A stretch of 55,241 nt of DNA from Verrucomicrobiota bacterium (GTDB lineage Bacteria; Verrucomicrobiota; Verrucomicrobiia; Verrucomicrobiales; V1-33), in assembly GCA_003402705.1 (NCBI GenBank), contig QQNF01000020.1, positions 1-55,241 on the forward strand. Reading direction: 5' to 3'. The position numbers were made by a program, and so were the translations under genes. This document shows, piece by piece, positions 7,840-14,446 of the stretch (its first letter is position 1; every line of letters starts with the position of its first letter). The notes under the pieces are model-generated. The model did not search any database, was not told where the DNA came from, and was given only the letters and a program-made list of their open reading frames with translations.

Positions 7840-7877
7840 GACCGCCGCCGTCACCAGACCGCGGCGGTCTTTTTTTT
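7840..7877 (+). terminator. Rho-independent terminator of sigma factor gene
   Basis: Nine-base stem GACCGCCGC / GCGGCGGTC with a 12-base loop, followed by an uninterrupted run of T residues. Confidence 0.9.
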
Positions 7878-7980
7878 ACCCACTCACATATCCCCATATC
7901 CCTCCCCACCGCCCCATCCCCCTTTTTCATTCGACATCAAACAGCATTAGACTTTAAGGTTTCCGGGGTAAATTCTCATC

Positions 7981-8691
7981 ATGGCCCGTCGGAAAGACAT
8001 CGCGGACGATCCCCCTCCCGCCGCCGATCCAGCCCCCCCTGAACAGGTGGTTGAACCAGCGGAAGAAGTCGTGCGCTCCCACTACGAAAAGACTCGCAAG
8101 AGTCTCATCGAACGCCTCGGCAATTGGGAGGACCAGCGCTCATGGGACGAGTTCTACCGCACCTACTGGCGCCTCATCTACGGCGTCGGCCTCAAAAGCG
8201 GGCTCCGCCCCGAAGAAGCCCTCGACGTCGTCCAGGAAACCATCCTCGCCATCGCCAAACAAAGCCGCGAACACCGCTACGACCCCAAAGCTGGTTCCTT
8301 CAAGGTCTGGCTCATGAACATGACCCGCTGGCGCATCGGCGACCAATTCCGCAAACGCGCCAAGGACACCGCCATGCAGAAATTCCCGGACGAGGACGAC
8401 CGCAAAACCTCCACCCTCGACCGCTTCGCTGACCCAAAAGCCCAGAAACTCGACGGCATCTGGGACCTAGAATGGAAACAGAATCTCGCCGACCGCGCCG
8501 TCGCCACCGTCAAACAACGAGTCTCCCCCCGCCAGTTCCAGATCTTCGACGCCTACGTCATCAAGGGCTGGTCCGTCAAAAAAGTCATGACCGAACTCGG
8601 CGTCAGCATGGCTCAGGTCTACCTCGCCAAACACCGCGTCGGGGGCCTCATCAAGAAAGAGATCGCGGAACTTGAAAAGCAGCTCATCTAA
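7981..8691 (+). CDS. ECF-like RNA polymerase sigma factor
   Basis: 236 residues. After a variable proline-rich N-terminal 30 residues comes sigma region 2 (EEALDVVQETILAIAK, then FKVWLMNMTRWRIGDQFRKR) and a region 4-like helix-turn-helix (RQFQIFDAYVIKGWSVKKVM through GVSMAQVYLAKHRVG). The architecture is that of extracytoplasmic-function sigma factors. The last 20 bases overlap the start of a transmembrane kinase gene, so the two products are made together and the kinase is the natural candidate to control this factor. No obvious anti-sigma gene is present. Confidence 0.88.
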   Translation: MARRKDIADDPPPAADPAPPEQVVEPAEEVVRSHYEKTRKSLIERLGNWEDQRSWDEFYRTYWRLIYGVGLKSGLRPEEALDVVQETILAIAKQSREHRYDPKAGSFKVWLMNMTRWRIGDQFRKRAKDTAMQKFPDEDDRKTSTLDRFADPKAQKLDGIWDLEWKQNLADRAVATVKQRVSPRQFQIFDAYVIKGWSVKKVMTELGVSMAQVYLAKHRVGGLIKKEIAELEKQLI

Positions 8692-11368
8692 GCTCGTCGC
8701 CATCCGTACCGATCCCCCGCGCATCCCCGACCACGAGGTCCTGCGCTGCATCGGCAGGGGCAGCTATGGCGAGGTCTGGCTCGCCAAAAGCGTCACCGGA
8801 GCCCTCCGCGCCGTCAAAGTCGTCCGCCGCGAAGACTTCGAACTCGACCGTACCTTCGAACGCGAATTCGACGGCATCCGCAAATTCGAACCCATCTCCC
8901 GCGACCACCAGGGCCTCGTCCACATCCTCCACGTCGGCAGAAACGACGACGAAGGCTTCTACTACTACGTCATGGAACTCGGCGACGACCGCGACCGCGG
9001 GAGCCGCATCGACCCCGCTGAGTACGAGGCCCGCACCATGGGCACCGACCGCACCGCCCACCGCCGTCTCTCCATCGAGGAATGCATCGACCACGGCATC
9101 ACCCTCTCCGACGCCCTCGTCCACCTCCACGAACACGGACTCACCCACCGCGACATCAAGCCTTCCAACATCATCTTCGTCAACGGTAAGGCCAAACTCG
9201 CCGACATCGGCCTCGTCGCCGCAGAAGGCCAGCACACCTACGTCGGCACAGAAGGCTTCGTCCCCCCAGAAGGCCCAGGCTCCGCCTCCGCAGACCTCTA
9301 CAGTCTCGGCATGGTCCTCTACGAAATGTCCACCGGCAACGACCGACTCCAGTTCCCAGAACTCCCAGACGACCTCGGCAACGCCGTAAACCGCCCCATG
9401 TGGCGCGCCCTCAACGACGTCGTCTGCAAAGCCTGCGCCCCCAATCCCAAAAAACGCTTCCCCGGCGCTCGCCCCATGGCCGACGCCCTCCGCGCCGCCC
9501 GCAAGGTCCGCCACAACCGCTTCGCATGGCTCCGCCGCGCCGCCGCACTCCCCATCTACAGCGCCATCGCCGCCTTCTCCCTCCTCGTCTGGCGTCACCA
9601 GGGCGATCTCCCATGGCCCCCAGGCCGCTTCCACGACCTCAATACCCCTCTCCCTCCAGTCTCCGGTGCCGTCTTCTTCGAAAGCACCCCCAAAGGCGCA
9701 GACATCTACTTCCAGGGCCGCTCTCTCGGCAAAACCCCCGCCACCATCGACGCCATCCCCGTCGGAGCCGCTGACTTCACGCTCCGCCTCGCCAGACACC
9801 GCGAAGCCTCCGTCCACATCGACCAGATCATCCCCGGCGGCACCGTCGCCCCTTCTCCAGTCAAGCTCTCCTTCTACGACCCACCCGTCCCCGGCCAGCC
9901 ATGGACCAACAGCATCCGCATGCTCTTCGACCCACGCGGGCTCTCCCACGTCTCCCGCTGGCCCGTCAGCTACGACCAATTCCGCGAGGTCCTCCAGATC
10001 ATGTCCGGCACCGTCATCGACGAAAACTTCGGCGACCAGGGCACCATCTACATGATCAGTGTCCCCCCGGAAGAAGCCCTCCGCTACTGCGACCGCCTCA
10101 CCGAATCCGAACGGCTCTCCGGCTTCCTCCCAGACGACTGGTGCTACCGCCCGGAACCCTACACCCCAAAAAAATCGCCCAACCCAGCCTCCCCGGAACT
10201 CAAAGCAGGTGCCACCATCTGCTTCCGCTGCGTCGCCGAACGCACCGGCAAGGTCGTCTTCGAAAGCATCCCCTCCTCCGCACGCGTCTTCGAAAACGAC
10301 CGTCTCCTCAAACTCACGCCTTTCACCATGTACGGCCGCCGCACCGGCCCCGTCAAATTCACCGTCACCTTCGACGGCTTCGAAGACGCCATCGTCGAAG
10401 GCGATGTCCCCTCCGGCGGCACGCTCCTCCTCAAGGCCCAACTCAAACAAAGCCGCCGCCCCGTCACCGGCAAGGAATGGCAGAATAGTCTCGGCATGGT
10501 CTTCCAACCCGTCGACCAACTCTTCTTCAGTCAGTGGGAAACCCGCGTCCAGGACTTCGCAGCCTTCGCCGCCGCCTCCGCCACCGCCATCCGCCCACCC
10601 TCCCCTCCTGTCCCCGCCCCACCAGACGGCACCCACCCAGTCACCCGCATCACCCGCACCGAAGCCCAGAACTTCTGCCGCTGGCTCACCCAGAAGGAAC
10701 GCTCCGAAGGGCTCCTCGACGACCGCCGCGAATACCGTCTCCCCACCGACGCCGAATGGTCCGCCGCCGCCGGCGCTCCCGACATCGACCCGCTCCTCAC
10801 TTCCCCATCCGAACGCCACCTCCGCATCACCGGGGTCTACCCATGGCTCCCCCACTACCTCTTCCCGCCTCTCCCGGACGCCGCTAACCCCAAACCCGGC
10901 GGCAATCTCGGCGACCTCACCGCCGCCCGCTCCGGCGCCCTCAACGCCATCGCCCCGGAACAGGTCAAAGCCGTCGATCAACTCGCCTACGACGACGGCA
11001 CCCCCTTCACCGCCCCAGTCGGCTCATTCCGCATCGCCGAATTCAAACTCCACGACATGGCAGGCAATGTCTCCGAATTCGTCGCCGACACCTACGGCGG
11101 CAAAAACCCCGCCAACGCCCCCTTCGCCGTCACCCGCGGTGCCTCATGGGCCACCCCAGCCACCTCCATCCTCGAACTAAATACCCAGTTCCGCCGCGCC
11201 GTCGCCCCAGACGCCGAACCCGACTCATGGACCGGCTTCCGCGCCGTCCTCGCCCCCGTCATCACCTCTCCCTCAAAAGACGGCCCCTCCACCAATCCCA
11301 ATCCTTCCCCAACCAGCCCCGCGTTCCCCTCTCCCAACCCGCCAGTCTCCCCGGAACCGCCACGCTGA
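8672..11368 (+). CDS. Ser/Thr kinase with PEGA domains and FGE-like C-terminal domain
   Basis: 898 residues, TTG start inside the preceding sigma gene. Kinase domain at about 15-285: glycine loop GRGSYGEV, lysine in RAVKV, catalytic HRDIKPSN (H159, D161), but the Mg-binding triplet is DIG at D178, not DFG. One membrane helix follows at about 293-308 (LPIYSAIAAFSLLVW). Outside are two PEGA-type modules (about 331-385 and 525-590) interleaved with degenerate formylglycine-generating-enzyme-like segments, the clearest at about 600-875 (LPTDAEWSAAAG, HDMAGNVSEFVADTY, TRGASWATP, WTGFRAV). The FGE-like part has no cysteines where the enzyme needs them, so it probably binds or senses instead of maturing sulfatases. 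The gene forms a sensor-kinase/sigma pair with its neighbour. Confidence 0.88.
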   Translation: MKSSSSKLVAIRTDPPRIPDHEVLRCIGRGSYGEVWLAKSVTGALRAVKVVRREDFELDRTFEREFDGIRKFEPISRDHQGLVHILHVGRNDDEGFYYYVMELGDDRDRGSRIDPAEYEARTMGTDRTAHRRLSIEECIDHGITLSDALVHLHEHGLTHRDIKPSNIIFVNGKAKLADIGLVAAEGQHTYVGTEGFVPPEGPGSASADLYSLGMVLYEMSTGNDRLQFPELPDDLGNAVNRPMWRALNDVVCKACAPNPKKRFPGARPMADALRAARKVRHNRFAWLRRAAALPIYSAIAAFSLLVWRHQGDLPWPPGRFHDLNTPLPPVSGAVFFESTPKGADIYFQGRSLGKTPATIDAIPVGAADFTLRLARHREASVHIDQIIPGGTVAPSPVKLSFYDPPVPGQPWTNSIRMLFDPRGLSHVSRWPVSYDQFREVLQIMSGTVIDENFGDQGTIYMISVPPEEALRYCDRLTESERLSGFLPDDWCYRPEPYTPKKSPNPASPELKAGATICFRCVAERTGKVVFESIPSSARVFENDRLLKLTPFTMYGRRTGPVKFTVTFDGFEDAIVEGDVPSGGTLLLKAQLKQSRRPVTGKEWQNSLGMVFQPVDQLFFSQWETRVQDFAAFAAASATAIRPPSPPVPAPPDGTHPVTRITRTEAQNFCRWLTQKERSEGLLDDRREYRLPTDAEWSAAAGAPDIDPLLTSPSERHLRITGVYPWLPHYLFPPLPDAANPKPGGNLGDLTAARSGALNAIAPEQVKAVDQLAYDDGTPFTAPVGSFRIAEFKLHDMAGNVSEFVADTYGGKNPANAPFAVTRGASWATPATSILELNTQFRRAVAPDAEPDSWTGFRAVLAPVITSPSKDGPSTNPNPSPTSPAFPSPNPPVSPEPPR

Positions 11369-11395
11369 CTCCCCCGCCTGTCTCTCCTCCCCGTC

Positions 11396-11592
11396 ATGCG
11401 CCGTCTGCTGCCAATCCACTCATTCGTCCCCTCCGTGGCGCTCGCGCTCACGCTCTCGGCCGAATCAAGTATCGCAGACATCACCACCATCTTCTGGATC
11501 GGCGGACAATAGTCCGAAAATAATCCGGTCCCCAACCACGCCAGCAGCTGATACCGCCAGTGGCAACTCAACTTCGGCGGCTACGACAACCC
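11396..11592 (+). pseudogene. Decayed partial copy of the RlpA-like gene at 12111
   Basis: The translation runs MRRLLPIHSFVPSVALALTL, then ADITTIFWIGGQ, a stop, SENNPVPNHASS, another stop, then YRQWQLNFGGYDNP. It matches the start of the intact protein encoded at 12111 almost residue for residue, but the K/P/A-rich linker is deleted between two CACCACC words and two codons have become stops. The copy ends abruptly at the codons for GGYDNP, where a foreign-looking small gene begins. Confidence 0.85.
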
Positions 11593-11595
11593 GAC

Positions 11596-11916
11596 ATGAA
11601 AAACAATTTTGAAATTCGCGCCAAACTCACTGACATCGTGACGGCAAAGCTGAAGGAGGGGTGCCCCGATGACCACATAATCGCCTTCGTCGAAGCGGCG
11701 GGTCGTGACATGGGTGCAAGCACATCTACAATCTCCCGCGTCCTTCTGGAAGCGAACTTACGTCGGAGGGCCGTGCGTACCGACTGCGGCATGCAGAAAC
11801 CAAAAGACCCCGCAATCGTGGAGGCAGAAGTGAAGTCCCTTCTGTCCAGTTGTAGCAAAGGGGAGCGGGTCACCATTCTGGCGCGACTCACCAGATGGGC
11901 GGCGGGCGCAGGATGA
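11596..11916 (+). CDS. Small orphan protein inserted in duplicated segment
   Basis: 106 residues, mixed charge, no signal peptide. The middle (VEAAGRDMGASTSTISRVLL) could form a helix-turn-helix, which would suit a small DNA-binding protein, but I do not recognise the family. Composition is unlike its neighbours: G is as frequent as C (11641-11700 has 20 G and 17 C), with lower GC overall. It lies exactly between the truncated end of the decayed RlpA-like copy and the start of a duplicated kinase 3' end, so it marks an insertion point. An earlier in-frame start would read through the pseudogene; the ATG at 11596 is the natural start. Confidence 0.55.
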   Translation: MKNNFEIRAKLTDIVTAKLKEGCPDDHIIAFVEAAGRDMGASTSTISRVLLEANLRRRAVRTDCGMQKPKDPAIVEAEVKSLLSSCSKGERVTILARLTRWAAGAG

Positions 11917-12028
11917 TCCGCGCCGTCCTCGCCCTCGTCTCCTCCCCGTCCGTAGAGAGCCACTCGGCCAATCCCAGTTCTTCCCCAACCAACCCGCCAG
12001 TCTCCCCGGAACCGCCACGCTGACCCCA
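11917..12028 (+). pseudogene. Duplicated 3' end of the kinase-FGE gene
   Basis: The DNA from TCCGCGCCGTCCTCGCCC through CCGGAACCGCCACGCTGAC repeats the last 130 bases of the kinase gene (11238-11373), with a 20-base internal deletion and scattered substitutions. Together with the decayed copy at 11396 it shows that the junction between the kinase gene and the RlpA-like gene was duplicated in tandem. Confidence 0.8.
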
Positions 12029-12110
12029 CCCGCCCGGCTCTCCCGGTTTCCCGTTGCGGGCACACCCCGCCATGGCAAAGTACCCTCCCCGCCCGTCTTT
12101 CCTCCCCGTC

Positions 12111-13103
12111 ATGCGCCGTCTGCTGCCAATCCTCTCATTCGTCCCGTCCGTGGCGCTCGCGCTCACGCTCTCGGCAGGATCCAGTCTCGCAGACATCACC
12201 ACCAAAAAAACCTCCAAGTCCAGCTCGTCCTCGTCCTCCAAAAAACCCGCGGCCCCTCAGAAACCAGCAACGAAACCCGCCGCCAAACCGGCCCCCAAAC
12301 CCGCGGCCTCCTCCACACCGGAAAAACCCGCCACCACCTCCTCTGGTGCCCGCGGCGCCATCGGCGCCATGGCCCCCATGCCTCGCGTCTACGCCCCCAC
12401 CCGCGCCCGCGACGCCGCCCCCAAATACCCGTGGCGCAAGGACATCGTCACCACCATCTTCTGGATCGGCGAACAACCATCCGAAAATAACCCGGTCCCC
12501 AATCACGCCAGCAGCTGGGACCGCCAGTGGCAACTCAACTTCGGCGGCTACGACAACCCGGACCGCGACGCCCGCACATGGGACTTCTGCCCAAAAGGCT
12601 TCACCCCAGGCCTCAACCCGTTCTACGTCGCCCTCCCCTTCAACGACCTCACCAACCCCGAAGTCGCCCGCCGCATCCCATGGTTCAAAGCCCGTAAAGC
12701 CGATGGCTCCAAAAGCGTCTGCAAAGACGTCTGGCTCTCCATCCGCTGCGGCAACAAAACCTGCTTCGCCCAATGGCAGGACTGCGGCCCCTTCACCACC
12801 AGCGACCACGCCTACGTCTTCGGCGGCAGCCAACCCATGAACAAGGAAAACAACGGCGCCGGCCTCGACGTCTCCCCAGCCGTCCGCGACTTCCTCGGCA
12901 TCTCCTCCGGCGCACGCTGCGACTGGCGCTTCTGCGAGGAATCTGAAGTGCCCGACGGCCCATGGAGCCGCTACGGCGCTAATAACACGTTCCTCACCAA
13001 AGACGCCCGCAACAACGAGCGCATCCGCAGACAATACGAGGAACTCGTCCGCAAACGCGAGGACTGGCTCAAAAAACAAGCCGCCACCCGCGTCATCAAG
13101 TAA
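12111..13103 (+). CDS. Secreted RlpA-like (double-psi beta-barrel) protein
   Basis: 330 residues from the ATG at 12111, which gives a signal peptide (MRRLLPILSFVPSVALALTL, then SAGSSLAD). Residues about 25-75 are a low-complexity linker of Lys, Ser, Pro and Ala. The globular part has VPNHASSWDRQW and then FAQWQDCGPFTTSDHAYVFG and GAGLDVSPAVRDFLGI. The pairing of an aspartate before GPF with a later LDVSPA-x3-LG is the signature of the RlpA/expansin double-psi barrel, so a peptidoglycan- or polysaccharide-directed role is likely. Several cysteines (KSVCK, IRCGNKTCF, ARCDWRFC) may form disulfides. A longer upstream start would spoil the signal peptide. Confidence 0.75.
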   Translation: MRRLLPILSFVPSVALALTLSAGSSLADITTKKTSKSSSSSSSKKPAAPQKPATKPAAKPAPKPAASSTPEKPATTSSGARGAIGAMAPMPRVYAPTRARDAAPKYPWRKDIVTTIFWIGEQPSENNPVPNHASSWDRQWQLNFGGYDNPDRDARTWDFCPKGFTPGLNPFYVALPFNDLTNPEVARRIPWFKARKADGSKSVCKDVWLSIRCGNKTCFAQWQDCGPFTTSDHAYVFGGSQPMNKENNGAGLDVSPAVRDFLGISSGARCDWRFCEESEVPDGPWSRYGANNTFLTKDARNNERIRRQYEELVRKREDWLKKQAATRVIK

Positions 13104-13122
13104 CCAACGCCTAGCAAGGCAG

Positions 13123-13219
13123 GGACGTGCTCCTGCACGTCCGAATCACCAAGCGACAGGAGGGGGGACATTCCTGTCCCCCTCACCCCATAAGGGTAGG
13201 GACGTGCTCCCGCACGTCC
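13123..13219. repeat. Three dispersed intergenic hairpins
   Basis: GGACGTGC-TCCT-GCACGTCC (13123-13142), GGGGACA-TTCC-TGTCCCC (13164-13181) and GGACGTGC-TCCC-GCACGTCC (13200-13219). The outer two are near-identical copies with flanking sequence in common (AGGGACGTGCTCC, CACGTCCG-ATCACCA), and the middle one is identical to the copy at 198-215. They fill the gap between two convergent genes, where they could also act as transcription stops. Confidence 0.75.
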
Positions 13220-13277
13220 GCATCACCACACCCTGCCTTTGCAGGCACAGCCTAACTCCTCCCTAGCCACCCACCCC

Positions 13278-14189
13278 TCACTTCTTGTCCAGATTCGCCT
13301 TCAGATCCTCCTCCGCCACCCGCGAATCCACTCCCCCCGCAGGCACCTCCGCCTTCGCCACCCACACCAGCGCATTCAGAATCACCCGCCGGAAATCCGC
13401 ATTCCCCCAGTTCAGGTGAAAATGCCCGCCCGTAAACCCGAACCCGCGCCCGCCATCCTTCCGCTCCACCGCCCACATCATCGCCTCGCTCCGCCCGCTC
13501 GCCGCCTGAATGTGAGGATACGGCCCCGCAGGATACACATACGGCCCATTCCGAACCTTGTCCGTCGGCTTCGCCACCAGCAACGGCGTGAACTTCACCC
13601 CGTCCTTCTCCCCAGCCCCGTCCGCTCCGAAATCCCCCGCAAACCGCATGTTGAAATACCACTCATCCTTGATCTGAAACGGCTGCACCCCACGCGTCAC
13701 CGGATGCTCCGGGAACGCCTTGAACTCAGGCTCCCAGATCGGATTGCACGAAAACTGATGCTCGTAATAACCACCCACAAAATCCTTGAACGCCGGCCCG
13801 CCTCGCTCCGCAGGCACCTCCACGCCGTAATGCATGAACCCGATCCCGCACCCCTTCGCCGCTAACGCTTTCATCTTCTCCAGATGATCCCCCTGCAGCG
13901 CCGGATGCCCCCCACCGCCATCCGCATAAATGATCACCGCATCCGCCTTCTCCAGCACCGCCTCATCCTTCACCCACCCCTGATCATGCCGGTCAAAAAC
14001 CACCCCAGGCACTCCCTTCAGACACTTCTCCAGCAACAACGACCCCGCACGGAATTCATGCATCCCCGGCGGATGACTCGGCCGCCCCGCTATAAACACA
14101 ATCCGCTTCGGCTCCGCCGCCCGCACCGCAGGCATCACAGCACTCACAGCAACCATCAGAAAAACAGCTCGGCAAATCATGGTCTTCAT
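13278..14189 (-). CDS. Secreted ThuA-domain protein
   Basis: 303 residues from the ATG at 14189, with a signal peptide (CRAVFLMVAVSAVMPAVRAAEP). The mature part is a ThuA-like, class I glutamine amidotransferase-related fold: KRIVFIAGRPSHPPGMHEF at the first strand, ADAVIIYADGGGGHP, GCGIGFMHYGVEVP, and DEWYFNMRF. ThuA-domain proteins are abundant in Verrucomicrobia and Planctomycetes, often near sugar-degrading enzymes, but their exact reaction is usually unknown. The nearby GG-HP and HYG motifs may bind a small ligand. Confidence 0.85.
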   Translation of the reverse strand: MKTMICRAVFLMVAVSAVMPAVRAAEPKRIVFIAGRPSHPPGMHEFRAGSLLLEKCLKGVPGVVFDRHDQGWVKDEAVLEKADAVIIYADGGGGHPALQGDHLEKMKALAAKGCGIGFMHYGVEVPAERGGPAFKDFVGGYYEHQFSCNPIWEPEFKAFPEHPVTRGVQPFQIKDEWYFNMRFAGDFGADGAGEKDGVKFTPLLVAKPTDKVRNGPYVYPAGPYPHIQAASGRSEAMMWAVERKDGGRGFGFTGGHFHLNWGNADFRRVILNALVWVAKAEVPAGGVDSRVAEEDLKANLDKK

Positions 14190-14446
14190 TGCGGAAATCT
14201 GACCACCCACCATCACCCCACTCAAGCGCTCTCTTCACCGCATTTACCCCCCCACCCCAATCCCCATTCCCCTGCCCCCCTCCGCATTCCCGGGACGTTT
14301 CCCAAACCATTCCTCCCCCCACCGTCGCTTCCCTCACGCACTTCCCACTTCACCCTCCCTTTCCACTTGCATCCAATCTGAATTTCTGTAATTTTTATAA
14401 ATACCACAAATCTCCACCCTCCTTCCCCACCTCAAAACCCATTCCC

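Noticed and set aside
8684..10981. A 765-codon open frame antisense to the kinase-FGE gene
   Set aside because: It is a shadow produced by the C-rich codon pattern of the real gene; its Gly/Glu/Asp/Ala-rich product has no domain.
8672..11368. Kinase gene as the sulfatase-maturing FGE
   Set aside because: The FGE-like region has no cysteine pair near the TRGASW/GFR blocks, so it cannot do the oxidase chemistry.
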